A stretch of DNA of 64,000 nucleotides. It comes from Planctomycetales bacterium. GTDB taxonomy: Bacteria; Planctomycetota; Planctomycetia; Planctomycetales; Planctomycetaceae. The notes below the pieces were generated by a model. That model made no database searches and had not been told where the DNA came from. It saw only the letters and a list, made by a program, of their open reading frames with translations. The stretch lies in the NCBI GenBank assembly GCA_028285345.1, contig JANQPT010000037.1, positions 16,733-80,732 on the forward strand, in the 5' to 3' direction. Both the position numbers and the translations under genes were made by a program. This document shows, piece after piece, positions 26,054-35,800 of this stretch (position 1 is the stretch's first letter; the number at the start of each line of letters is the position of its first letter).

Positions 26054-27574
26054 TTAGGTCTTGGGATTGACTTCGTGTTCTTCTCCATCAAAGGAGATGA
26101 TCATCGGCTCATCGTCAATGACGGTCTCAATGTGAACCGGCCGAGACCATAACCGCTCCAGATTCATGAGCGTGTCCTGCGCGTAGTCCTGCTTCAGCTC
26201 CGTTCCTTGATACCTGTGATACAAGTATAGCTCGCCGCGATTGCGATAGTTGCCGTCGAGCACGTGGATGAACGGCCGTCCGTGATTGGTCAAATTGTCC
26301 AACAGCTGCCGCTTGATCGCGTGAAACTCTCTGTCCGCAATTTCGTAATAATTCGTATCCTCATTATAACGATATTGGAAGAAGTTCTGTTCGATGCAAA
26401 ACTCCGGCGTGAGAAAGTTGTCGATAAACGTCACGTCGTTGTGGACCCGGCGAACTTCGAAGATCTTTTCACGTCCCTTGCCGAGCTGCCGGTCCCACTT
26501 GTCCTTTTCCACTAAGTCGTCGCATGCGTCATATTCCGGGCCGAATTGCCCGCGGTCCCAGCGGCGCTCGATGTCCTTGAATAGCTCGATGCCCAATTTG
26601 TATGGATTCAGCCGGTTGCGGCTGGTGGCCATTGTGCCGCTGTGGTGATCCGCATATTCAATCACTTCCGCATCGGTCAGTCCGTGAGAGGTCATGATCT
26701 TGCTGTGCCAATAACTGGCCCAGCCTTCGTTCATGATTTTTGTCTGTCCTTGCGGCAGGAAGTAATACGCTTCATCCCGGATGATCGACAACACGTCGTG
26801 CTGCCAGCTCTTCAGCGGCGCGTGCTCTAAAAGGAACAGCAACACATCCCGCTGGGGTGTATCCGGAAACGAACGGCTCTTTTCCTTCTCCTCCAGTGCT
26901 TTGCGCTCTTCGTCCGCTTCCGCCTGCAGCACGTCGGGCGGGTTAATATACGGATCCATGTAACCTTTTGACGGAAACTTCCGCTTCGATTCGGTCAGTT
27001 CCTCGTTGTCGTCGGTTCTTGTCGACTTCTCCTTTTTTTTCTTCTTCTTCGCCACATGCGGCAGATGCGAGTCAATCAGGTCCTCCAATGAGAGACACGC
27101 ATCCACGAATTGTTCGACAGTCTCATAGCCGAAGCGGTCGATATACCGCTTGATCCGGCTGGCATGGTTGGCCATCTGGTCCAGCATCTTGCGATTGGTC
27201 GGCGCAAACCAGGCGTTGTTTTTGAAGAAGTCGCAGTGCCCGTACACGTGGGCAATCACCAGTTTCTGGTCGGTGATCGAGTTGCAGGAAAGCAAATACG
27301 CGTAGCAGGGATCGGTATTGATCACCATTTCGTAGATCTTCTGCAGGCCGTACGTGTAGCCCTTCATTAGCTCGTCAAACTGCGCTCCGAACCGCCAGTG
27401 CGGATAGCGGGTGGGAAAGCCGCCATAGGCGGCAATCATGCTCAGTTCTTCGTAATCGACGTATTCGAAGATCGTGTCGAAGTAGTCCAGCCCGTAATCG
27501 TGCGCATGCCCTTCCATCTCGCACTGGATGGCGGCGATATCCTTCGGCAATGGTCGGTGTGTTGAAACAGGCAT
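26054..27574 (-). CDS. SpoVR family protein (YcgB-like)
   Basis: 506 residues, the usual size. Hallmarks are HDYGLDYFDTIFEYVDYEEL near the N-terminus, AAYGGFPTRYPHWRFG, LLSCNSITDQKLVIAHVYGH with HCDFFKNN, and in the second half DEAYYFLPQGQTKIMNEGWASYWHSKI and ADHHSGTM (each read in pieces of 20 residues or fewer). A lysine-rich patch (KKKKKKEKS) interrupts the middle. SpoVR is needed for spore cortex formation in Bacillus; in non-sporulating bacteria the YcgB homologue is induced with YeaG and YeaH in stationary phase and nitrogen starvation. The gene order here (prkA, DUF444, spoVR) is the same conserved module. Biochemical function remains unknown in all species. Confidence 0.95.
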   Translation of the reverse strand: MPVSTHRPLPKDIAAIQCEMEGHAHDYGLDYFDTIFEYVDYEELSMIAAYGGFPTRYPHWRFGAQFDELMKGYTYGLQKIYEMVINTDPCYAYLLSCNSITDQKLVIAHVYGHCDFFKNNAWFAPTNRKMLDQMANHASRIKRYIDRFGYETVEQFVDACLSLEDLIDSHLPHVAKKKKKKEKSTRTDDNEELTESKRKFPSKGYMDPYINPPDVLQAEADEERKALEEKEKSRSFPDTPQRDVLLFLLEHAPLKSWQHDVLSIIRDEAYYFLPQGQTKIMNEGWASYWHSKIMTSHGLTDAEVIEYADHHSGTMATSRNRLNPYKLGIELFKDIERRWDRGQFGPEYDACDDLVEKDKWDRQLGKGREKIFEVRRVHNDVTFIDNFLTPEFCIEQNFFQYRYNEDTNYYEIADREFHAIKRQLLDNLTNHGRPFIHVLDGNYRNRGELYLYHRYQGTELKQDYAQDTLMNLERLWSRPVHIETVIDDEPMIISFDGEEHEVNPKT

Positions 27575-27589
27575 GAATTTGGGCTGTAG

Positions 27590-27607
27590 GGTGCGTCGCG
27601 ACGCACC
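27590..27607. repeat. perfect 18-base palindrome between spoVR and DUF444 gene
   Basis: GGTGCGTCGCGACGCACC, directly followed by a TTTTCAGTTTTCAGT-like microrepeat and a second imperfect hairpin (GTAGGTGCGTTGCGG with CTGCGACACCTAC, 27648-27681). It looks like a REP-type intergenic repeat within the operon spacer rather than a terminator, since no T-run follows on the minus strand next to the stem. Confidence 0.6.
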
Positions 27608-27677
27608 TTGTTTTCAGTTTTCAGTTGTAGTTTTCAGTGTTCAGGGAGTAGGTGCGTTGCGGTGTTCGCTGCGACAC

Positions 27678-28787
27678 CTACATCCCTTTTCCAAGAAACT
27701 CTTTAATCGAATCGTAAATGGCTTCTTTGCTTTCAATTTCCGAGAGGACCACGTTGTCGTAGTCCTCGCGGATTTCCTGCAGTTCGCGGATGAACTCGCC
27801 TGACCCGTACGGGCTTTCCACCTGTCCGTAACAAAACAGGTTACAGTGCGGAATGATGTCTTCCGTCAGAATTTCCAAACAGGCCCGGTTGTCCTCCCCC
27901 CAGTTGTCTCCGTCGGAAAACTGAAACACGTAAATGTTCCATTCCGTCGGGTTAAAGTTTTGATTGATCAACTGCCGGACGACTTTATAGGCCGACGAAA
28001 TCCGCGTCCCGCCGCTCTCGCGGGTGTGATAAAACGTGTCTTCGTCGACCTCGCGGGCGACCGCGTCGTGAATCACATAACGCGTTTCGATCCCGTCGTA
28101 TTGGTTCTGTAGCCAAGTGTCGATCCAAAACGCCTCAATCCGCACGATTTCCTTTTGGTCGTCCGTCATCGATCCGGAGACGTCCATCACGTAGATCACC
28201 GCCGCATTGGTCTCCGGCTCCTCAATCGTCTTCCAACTGCGGTAAAGCTGGTCGTCCCGTGTCGGCACAATCACCGGCCGGTCCGGGTTGTAATCGTCCG
28301 ACGCGATCAGCCGCCGCAGCGCTTTTTTGTAGGTCCGCTTCAAGTGCCGTAATGAGTTCGGCCCGGTCGTGCGGATGCTCGTGTAGCGGTCCTTCTTACT
28401 TTTGATGTTGTTTTTGCCTTTGGGTTCGATCCGCGGCAATTCCAACTCCTGGCCGAGCATTTCGGCCAGTTCGTCGAGCGTGACTTCGACTTCGCGGATG
28501 TGGCCTCCGCCCGGCTGATCGCCCGCTTGTCCCTGCCCGTCACCATCGTCCTGACCCCGTCCGATCGGCTGTCCGACGTCGCCGTCTCCCTGCCCCACGC
28601 CGCCGGAGCCTTTCTGGCCGTGCTGAAAGTGGGGAATGTCGATGTTGGGCACCGGAATGCTCACATATTCGCGTCCCTTGCGGCCGATCATCTCGCCGTG
28701 CGTGATGTACTTCCGCAACTGGCGGCGCACCCTGCCCCGGACGATATCCTTAAATCGCGACAAATCTCGATCGATATTCCGGGACAT
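27678..28787 (-). CDS. DUF444 / YeaH-YhbH family protein with VWA-like domain
   Basis: 369 residues. The N-terminus [20 protein letters not shown], a glycine/glutamine-rich linker ([20 protein letters not shown]), and the C-terminal von Willebrand A-like domain with the metal site [14 protein letters not shown] (DxSxS) and [14 protein letters not shown] are the features of the family. YeaH acts with the YeaG kinase in starvation and stress responses in E. coli. The gene lies between prkA and spoVR on the same strand, as in many bacteria. The 3' end carries the palindromes described for 27590-27681, partly inside its last codons. Confidence 0.94.
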   Translation of the reverse strand: MSRNIDRDLSRFKDIVRGRVRRQLRKYITHGEMIGRKGREYVSIPVPNIDIPHFQHGQKGSGGVGQGDGDVGQPIGRGQDDGDGQGQAGDQPGGGHIREVEVTLDELAEMLGQELELPRIEPKGKNNIKSKKDRYTSIRTTGPNSLRHLKRTYKKALRRLIASDDYNPDRPVIVPTRDDQLYRSWKTIEEPETNAAVIYVMDVSGSMTDDQKEIVRIEAFWIDTWLQNQYDGIETRYVIHDAVAREVDEDTFYHTRESGGTRISSAYKVVRQLINQNFNPTEWNIYVFQFSDGDNWGEDNRACLEILTEDIIPHCNLFCYGQVESPYGSGEFIRELQEIREDYDNVVLSEIESKEAIYDSIKEFLGKGM

Positions 28788-28837
28788 GGCTTGTTAGGCT
28801 TTAGGTGTTAGGCTGGAGGCTTTAGGTTCTCGCCTGG

Positions 28838-28860
28838 GTCCCAAGTTCTGGCTTGGGAAC
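28838..28860. repeat. GTTCCCAA-type hairpin repeat (single copy)
   Basis: GTCCCAAGTTC-TG-GCTTGGGAAC, same family as 25188-25306 and 59098-59122. It is set in a spacer with repeated TTAGGCT / CTGTAGGC motifs between prkA and the DUF444 gene. Confidence 0.65.
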
Positions 28861-29033
28861 GAGTTATAAAGGCTTTTGGCTTCAGGTCGCTTTTATTACC
28901 TACAGCCTGCCGCCTCAAGTCTACAGTCTTGCATATCCTCCGCCGGGAGGATCCGAATGAGTTCCCCGCGATCGTCACGGGAGGACAGTCGGACGACCGC
29001 GGGAACTCAGTTAGCGAACAGGGCCCCGACGCG

Positions 29034-31082
29034 TTACTCGCTCTTCGCGTCGCCGCGGGCGAAAATACTGGCCACGTACTGCAGCACGTCGGTCGCCGAC
29101 TCTTCGTTGTACCCGAAGTCGCGAATCAACCGCCCTTTGACAATGTCGATTTTGACTTGCGTATCAGCGTCGACCACGTTGGAAACCAAGCTGGTGAGCT
29201 TGATCGTATCCTTTTGGTCCTCGAACAGTTTCAGCTCGAGCGCCTTCTGCAGCCGCTCGTTGGTCTTATAGTCGAACTGCTTGCCGTCGAGGGCCAGCGC
29301 ACCGATATAGTTCATGATCTCCCGCCGGAAATCGTCCTTGCGGGTGTCGGGAATATCGATCCGCTCTTCGATCGACCGCATCAGCCGCTCGTCCGGTTCC
29401 TCCGGCTCGCCCGTAAATTTGTTTTTCACCTTTTCCTTCTGGGTGTACGCTTTCACGTTGTCGATGTAGTTCGAGCAGAGCCGCGCCAGCGATTCCTCGT
29501 CGGCGGCGATCGCCCGCTGGACTTCGTTCTTGACGATGTCCGTATACTCCTCCTTCACCACGGCGATCAAGTGCCGGTAGTTCTCGCGGATCTCCTCGTT
29601 AGGGATCAGCGAGTGGTGCTTCAACCCGGTATCCAACTCGTTGAGAATCATAAACGGGTTGAGGCTGGTGGTGCCGCTGTTGGCGACCAGCGCGTTGGAA
29701 ACCTTGTCCTGCACGTACCGCGGCGAGATGCCCTGCAAGCCTTCCGACTTCGCTTCTTTGCGAAGCTGCTCGATATTGTCGAGCGTAAATCCCGGTAGCG
29801 ACTTGCCGTTGTACAGCTTCAGTTTCTGCATCAACGTCAACCCGGCGTTCTTCGGCTCTTCCAACCGGGAGAGCACTGCCCACATCGCGGCGATTTCCAG
29901 CGTGTGCGGGGCAATGTGTTTGCCGCGAACGCGCTTCGCGTTGTAGTCCTTTTCGTAGATCCGGATTTCTTCCGACAGTTTGGTGACGTACGGAATGTCA
30001 ATCTTGACCGTCCGGTCGCGAAGCGCCTCCATAAACTCATTGGACTGCAGCTTGCGGTATTCCGGCTCGTTCGTGTGCCCGATGATCACCGTATCGATGT
30101 CGGTTTGGGCAAACTTCTTGGGCTTGATCTTGTGCTCTTGCGAGGCGCCCAGCAGGTCGTACAGGAACGCCACGTCCAGCTTGAGGACTTCGATGAATTC
30201 GATCAGGCCCCGGTTGGCGACGTTGAATTCACCGTCGAAGTTGAACGCCCGGGGATCGCTCTCGCTGCCGAATTCGGCGATCTTGCGATAGTTGATGTCG
30301 CCCGTCAGTTCCGTCGAGTCTTGGTTCTTCTCGTCCTTCGGCTGAAACGTGCCGATGCCGATGCGATCTTGTTCTGAGAGAATCACGCGTTTGACGACCA
30401 CGTCCTGGACGACTCTCGTCCAATCACCGTCATGCTTCTCCAGCCGCTGGTTGAACATAAACCGGCAGAGGGGGCAAAGATCGCCGTTGATCTCGACCTT
30501 ATATCGATCCTCGTCGCCGTCGTGCTCTGCATTTAGAAACTGCAGAACTTCTTCGCGGTCCTTCTTCGGGATCAGGTGCAGCGGTTCTTCGCGCATGGGA
30601 CACCAAGTCACCGAGCCGTCGTCTTCTTTCCAGCCGAAAGAATACATGGCCCCGTCATCGGTCTCGCTATAGCGCTCGACGCCCCGTTTGAGGAGCCGGG
30701 CAATGGTGCTCTTCGAACTCCCGACCGGGCCGTGCAGCAACAGCACGCGGCGCTCGCTGCCGTACTTGCGGGCGGCGCTCTGAAACACGTTGACCAGCTC
30801 CATCAACGGCTTGGTGAGGCCAAAGATCGCGTCGCGTCCGTCGTTTTCCGGGTCGTCGAAGAACCGGTAGCGAATCCGGTCTTCCTTCGAACCTTCGACC
30901 GGATACGTTCCGTACGACAACACGAGATCGTAGAGTCGTTGCCAAGCCGTCCGAGTGACACGCGGATTGCTTCGAACGATGTCGAGATATTCCTGGAACG
31001 AGCCCTGCCAATGTTCTTGGCGGTACAACTCGGGGTCTTGACGCTCCGAAATGCGTTCCAGAACCGATTCGCCGTTTGACAT
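29034..31082 (-). CDS. prkA: PrkA-family serine protein kinase (YeaG-like)
   Basis: 682 residues from the second of two adjacent ATGs (31085 and 31082); AAGGAGG lies immediately before them, and the second gives the better spacing. The frame is open upstream to 31238 but that lead is not protein-like. AAA core with Walker [17 protein letters not shown], followed by the family-typical segments [43 protein letters not shown] and [11 protein letters not shown], and the C-terminal PrkA domain. Homologues phosphorylate themselves and other proteins and act with YeaH in starvation and stress responses. First gene of the run prkA, DUF444, spoVR, hypothetical. Confidence 0.96.
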   Translation of the reverse strand: MSNGESVLERISERQDPELYRQEHWQGSFQEYLDIVRSNPRVTRTAWQRLYDLVLSYGTYPVEGSKEDRIRYRFFDDPENDGRDAIFGLTKPLMELVNVFQSAARKYGSERRVLLLHGPVGSSKSTIARLLKRGVERYSETDDGAMYSFGWKEDDGSVTWCPMREEPLHLIPKKDREEVLQFLNAEHDGDEDRYKVEINGDLCPLCRFMFNQRLEKHDGDWTRVVQDVVVKRVILSEQDRIGIGTFQPKDEKNQDSTELTGDINYRKIAEFGSESDPRAFNFDGEFNVANRGLIEFIEVLKLDVAFLYDLLGASQEHKIKPKKFAQTDIDTVIIGHTNEPEYRKLQSNEFMEALRDRTVKIDIPYVTKLSEEIRIYEKDYNAKRVRGKHIAPHTLEIAAMWAVLSRLEEPKNAGLTLMQKLKLYNGKSLPGFTLDNIEQLRKEAKSEGLQGISPRYVQDKVSNALVANSGTTSLNPFMILNELDTGLKHHSLIPNEEIRENYRHLIAVVKEEYTDIVKNEVQRAIAADEESLARLCSNYIDNVKAYTQKEKVKNKFTGEPEEPDERLMRSIEERIDIPDTRKDDFRREIMNYIGALALDGKQFDYKTNERLQKALELKLFEDQKDTIKLTSLVSNVVDADTQVKIDIVKGRLIRDFGYNEESATDVLQYVASIFARGDAKSE

Positions 31083-31688
31083 CATGGACCTCCTTCCGTA
31101 GCAGTCTCTACGGAAGCGAAAACCGCAAGCGGCCCCGTCCATTCCTCCATACGCGTTTGCCGCCAATTGAACTCGGCGCAGCAAGAAAGACCTCACTCGC
31201 AAAATGGGTGTGATTGCGATGAGGAAGTCCCTGACCATCCATGGTCGACTACCGAATTTTGAATATTGGGGAAACGGGGCCTAGGGTGAAACCGTTGATA
31301 GGCAATCGTTCATAAATCATCCGTTGACAGGCAACGGACTTGTTCTCTTCGATGGCAATTATCAATGAACTCTCAAATCCTTGCAATACCTGTTTTGAGT
31401 CGGTGCAAATCTCATCTCGTCGGATGCCGCCACAGGTGCGGTCCGTAAGGTGTTTCTGTGTAATTGTTTGTGTCGCGTCGGCTTGTTGTGGTTTTAGCGG
31501 GCCGATTACACTGTGGTTCGGATCGCTGCCGTCTGAATTCAATTGGACATTGCCTGGAATTTCGTATTTTCAATCGTTGAGGTAAGTCTCTCGCTCAATT
31601 TCGCACTGTGGGCCTGTCCCCTGGAGTAAGCGCCGAACTCTAAGTATCAACACAAGATTCGGCAGTCGGTGATCTGCGGATGCCCGCG
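31083..31688. other. intergenic region upstream of prkA
   Basis: About 600 bases. Two direct copies of CCGTTGAYAGGCAA (31292 and 31321, period 29) lie about 210 bases before prkA. A minus-strand frame at 31249-31542 shows no ribosome site or recognisable motif and was not accepted as a gene. Confidence 0.45.
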
Positions 31689-31930
31689 TGTCGCACAAAC
31701 GTGCGACATACAATTGTGCGTCGCACAGAGATGCGATGCAGGCTCCAGAGTTTTACGGAGAATACCTATCACGAGGATCTGGATAAGCAGGTTTCAATGC
31801 GCAGATTTCGTGCATTGTCGGGCCACCCCGCTTGTCGCACAGAAGTGCGACACACATTCGTGTGTCACACGAAAACGCATTGTTTGATGTGGGAATTTGA
31901 GGAAAATCCTCATCGTCGTTATTTGGATTG
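31689..31930 (+). repeat. degenerate tandem duplication (period 144) with conserved hairpins
   Basis: Unit 1 contains TGTCGCAC-AAAC-GTGCGACA (31689-31708) and the dyad GTGCG-T-CGCAC (31716-31726). Unit 2 has TGTCGCAC-AGAA-GTGCGACA (31833-31852) and GTGTG-T-CACAC (31860-31870). Both pairs are exactly 144 bases apart, and the second dyad has changed on both sides so that pairing is kept. Weaker similarity continues through GAGGATCTGGAT / CGTTATTTGGAT. It lies 145 bases before csrA. No gene is supported in it; it could be a pair of structured RNAs or binding dyads. Confidence 0.6.
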
Positions 31931-32075
31931 AATCGTCGTACGGGAAGCGACACTGACCCAGCAATCACTGCCGTTTGGAAGAATTTGGCCGAATGCTGAA
32001 CCCGACAATTCAGCGATAACCCCTCGGTCAGACTGGGCAGCGGACGGTGGTGTAGAATCGAAGGAGGGAACTGAA

Positions 32076-32342
32076 ATGTTGGTCCTTGGACGTAAAGTGG
32101 GAGAAAAGATCTTCATTGGCGACAATGTTTCGGTCACCGTTTTGGAAGTCAAAGGCGACCGAATTCGACTAGGATTTGAGGCGGACAAGACCATTCCGAT
32201 CCATCGTGCCGAGGTTCGACGGCAGATTACCGAAGTGGAATCGGAGCATGTCTGCGCCGAAGGCAAGCATCGGGAGCGTGCGACAGCCGCGCAATCAGAT
32301 TGCCGGCAGCCGAACGAGAGTCCCGTCTGCGTTACGACATGA
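32076..32342 (+). CDS. csrA: carbon storage regulator CsrA
   Basis: 88 residues. MLVLGRKVGEKIFIGDNVSVTVLEVKGDRIRLGFEADKTIPIHRAEV, read here in parts, is the complete CsrA/RsmA fold (residues 1-50) with the RNA-binding L4 and R44-type positions in place (LVLGR, HRAEV). CsrA dimers bind GGA in RNA hairpins and control translation and mRNA decay. A tail of about 30 residues beyond the usual 60 (HVCAEGKHRERATAAQSDC) is unlike the compact family and may be disordered. AAGGAGGGA precedes the ATG by about 9 bases. No flagellar genes or FliW are next to it. A strong terminator follows. Confidence 0.95.
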   Translation: MLVLGRKVGEKIFIGDNVSVTVLEVKGDRIRLGFEADKTIPIHRAEVRRQITEVESEHVCAEGKHRERATAAQSDCRQPNESPVCVTT

Positions 32343-32380
32343 GATTGCCGAGAAATCGGCACAACTGAAGCGAGTTTCCG

Positions 32381-32415
32381 ACCACCCCCCGTGACACGCG
32401 AGGGGTGGTTTTTTT
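32381..32415 (+). terminator. rho-independent terminator after csrA
   Basis: ACCACCCC (32381-32388) pairs with GGGGTGGT (32402-32409), loop of 13 bases, followed by a run of seven T. Confidence 0.85.
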
Positions 32416-32878
32416 GTTGCCTTGCATAGTGCGGCATCGAGGAGCGCAACCTAGTCTTAAGAGATTAGAGAGGTCCGCGAAATTCTTTGAAGGCTTCGTC
32501 TCAAAACTCCCTTTGCCCGATTGAGGAACTCGTCTTCGGAAAAATCGACGCTTGACGTATACTTGCGGCCTATAATTGTCATGAGACACTTCACCTCCCC
32601 AACGCACGCCACTCGATCGAGCACATAAAGATTTCCGGCAGTTCGCCGACGGCGTCACCGCATTTCAACATCGCACGTCCCTCGGTTGCATACATATTGT
32701 CCCATTGAACGTGTCAACTCCCGGCGGACGTAAACGTCCGCGCTGGGGCTCCACGCCAACAACACACACATCCAGGTTCGACCCACAAATGAACAGCGGT
32801 TTTTAACGCTGCGCGCAGGACGCGTGCAGGACCCGTCGAGAGATGCGTCTCTTGTCTTCGCCTCTGAAAGGGGAAGCC
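32416..32878. other. intergenic region between csrA and the PQQ-propeller gene
   Basis: About 460 bases with no supportable gene. At 32724-32741 is a palindrome GCGGACGT-AA-ACGTCCGC followed by GCTGGGGCT, which resembles part of the structured repeat at 56128-56204. A minus-strand frame (32332-32658) runs through the csrA terminator and was rejected. The ribosome site GAAAGGGGAAG just before 32879 belongs to the next gene. Confidence 0.5.
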
Positions 32879-35800
32879 ATGCATCGCTTAAGTGTTAAAT
32901 TGATCAGGCTCGCGGCGATTGGACTCGCCGCCGGCGGGGCCCTCTTTTCAGTCGTTGCCGTAACCGCTCGCCCGGCAAATGCAGACGATCAGGCGATCCG
33001 CCGTAAGATCGCCCGTCTCAGCAGAGTTCCCGAACCGTCCGGCGAACTCATTTCGGCGCGTGAGATCGATCAGCAGCGGGAAGCCCTGCAGCAATTCGCT
33101 TACCGAGATCGCGAACTCGTTGTCTGGCTGTCAGAGGCGGAAGACCTGATCAATGACGATCAGGCTGAAGCGGCCCTGCAAAGGTTGCAGCGAATCCTGG
33201 AGCATTCGCAGGATGGTTTTCTGTATCGCGCACCGACGAGTGAAGCGGTGGGCGCCCGCGCTGAAGCGATTCGCTGGTTCGAACAGCTTGATTCAGATGT
33301 CATTGAGACTTATGAGGCGCTTTACGGCGGTGCGGCCGACAAGCAGCTTCGCGACGCGCTGCGCAGCGGCGACCTCGTACAATTCCAGCGGATCAGCCGA
33401 AGCAGTTTCCACACATCCGCCGGTTTCAAAGCGACGCACTGGCTCGCCTCTTGGTGGATGGACCATGGACAGTACGGCTCAGCCGCCCGGTGTTGGGATC
33501 GCCTGTTCGACTCTCGGGTTCATCGCCAAAGAGTCCAACGTGTCCACCGTCTCAAGGCGGCGATGGCCTATCGACTGAATCGCCAGCATGCGAAGGCGGA
33601 CTCCATCCTCGCTCAAGTCAATCACGGCGGCGTCCTCCCCGCCGCGTTCTCCGGGTCGTCCCCGCGTGCCGTAACTCGCGCCGCGTTTTATCGTCCGTCG
33701 CCTCAGAAGACCGATCAGTGGAAATCCATGCTGGGCGACCCGAGCCGCGTGTCGGCCCGGCCGGGCAGTTTCCCTTACCTGCGGCCGCGCTGGACGCATG
33801 AACTGCTCACTCCGCAGAGCGACGCGACACCGGAACGTGAGCTCCGCAACCAAATGGCACGTTGGAATAGCGACCAACTCAAGGAAGGGCGTCCTGTGGC
33901 GGTGGCACAGTATCCGGTCGCAGTCAGGGGGCAAGTCGTTTTTCGTGATCCACACGGAATATGTGCCGTCGACGCGAAAACCGGGGACCGCCGCTGGCGA
34001 TACGATTGTCAGACCTCTCTCATCAAGTTGATCAACCAACCGACTCGGCGGTCGCGACAAAAGACCAAGCTCGTCGATTGGATCTGGTCCGGCAACGCCA
34101 ATTGGGGCATGCTGGCCAGCGACGGTCACCGCGTGTTTGCGGTCGACGAATTGGAACTGACCTGGAATCCGATTCAAGTCATTCAGGGAAAGGTCCGGGC
34201 CGACCCCAGCCGGGAACGCCGAAAGTCAAATCGGCTGATCGCACTTGATCTCAAGTCCTCGGGGGCGGTTGCCAAACCGCTCTGGTCGGTCGGCGGACGT
34301 CGTGACTCCCGAAAGGCACCATCAACGTTGGCAGGCCACTTTTTTCTGGGGCCGCCGCTGCCCGTGCACGGCCGCCTTTACACGGTGACGGAACACAACC
34401 ACCGAATCTATTTACATGCGCTGGATCCGGAAACGGGTGGTGTCATCTGGTCGCAAGGGATTGCGCTGGTTGACTTGCCCATTCATAGCGACCGCAAGCG
34501 GTATCCCTTGTCGTGCACGCCCTCTTATTCCAACGGAATCGTGGTCTGTCCCACACAGCTGGGTGTCGTCGTGGCGGTCGATGAAACCACCGGTGATTTG
34601 TTGTGGGGCCATTATTACGGTGATTTGCTGCCGGAAAAACAATTCGGCAGAATGCCTCATCGGCATCAGGAGGTCTACGGGCATGCCGGTTTTCCCGATG
34701 TTCCGCTGATCGCCGCCGGCTGCGTAGTCACCATGCCGCGACAGTCAAAGTACATTCACTGTCTCGGTCTCGCTGACGGGAGCCGCCAATGGCGGGCGCC
34801 GCGCGACGATGCGGAGTACGTCGCGACAATCTCAAATCAAACTGTCCTGGTAATCGGGCGGCATACCTGCCGCGGGCTGTCTCTGTCCGATGGCAGCGAG
34901 CTTTGGTCGGCGCGTTTTGGAATGTGCGCAGGACGTGGCGTACAGGTCGAGCAGGATTACGTGCTCCCATTGGCAAACGGCTCCGTGGCGAATTTTGACA
35001 TCGACACCGGTCGCCGGCTTGGATTCACCCGCACGCATACCGATACGCGGATGGGCAACTTGATCCTTCAGGACGGCTATATCTACTCCCTCGCCTATGA
35101 CACGCTTGCCGCCCTGCCGCAAGCCGGATTGGTGCGAGATGAACTTCAATCAAAGATCAACCGGCAGAATGCGACTTCTGACGAAATCCTGCAGGCCGGC
35201 GAACTGGAATTGGTTCTCGGACGCCCCGAGCCGGCCAAGGCGCTGATGAAGCAGGCTCTCCACCACCGTCTCAGCGATCAGTCGACCGACGATGCGGAAT
35301 CCTTACTGCGTGAGGCGCTGTATCTGCAACTCGAATCAGAGCCGCTGGATGAGCGTGATGAGAGCGGACTCTTGTCTGAATTGGCGGAGATTTCTCGAAC
35401 GCCCGATCAGCAGGCACGCTACTTAGTCTTGCAGGCTGAGTTCGAATTGCGCCGCGCCGACTATGCTTCAGCGGTTCGTGCCGCTCTGGAATTGGCCGAT
35501 TTGCCGATTCGCCGCCCGATCCCGCTGACATCTCAAAAACGCTTCGCCGTGACACAGGCCTCGTGGATTCCCCACTTCTTGTCGCGCGTCCTGCATCAGG
35601 CCGATCCCGAATCGGCCGGACAGATTCGTCGCATCGTCGATGATCGACGGGACAGAATACTCGCGCAGGGAAATGAAGATGATCTGAAACGATTCGTCGC
35701 CACCTTTGCGACCTTTCCGCAGGCGAATTTGGCACGACTCGCTCTCGCGGACAACTATATGACTCAAGGGCGGTTTCAGCCGGCGGAGTTTTTGCTGATG

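Noticed and set aside
31086..31238. N-terminal extension of prkA to 31238
   Set aside because: A perfect AAGGAGG lies directly before the ATGs at 31085/31082, and the extension does not resemble the family.
31249..31542. 97-codon minus-strand frame upstream of prkA
   Set aside because: No ribosome site, no recognisable motif, and it contains the direct repeats at 31292 and 31321.
31680..31931. 83-codon frame across the duplicated hairpin unit
   Set aside because: The two halves look similar as peptides, but this follows from the DNA duplication; other frames are open too and no ribosome site is present.
32332..32658. 108-codon minus-strand frame between csrA and the PQQ-propeller gene
   Set aside because: Runs through the csrA terminator hairpin; no ribosome site or motif.
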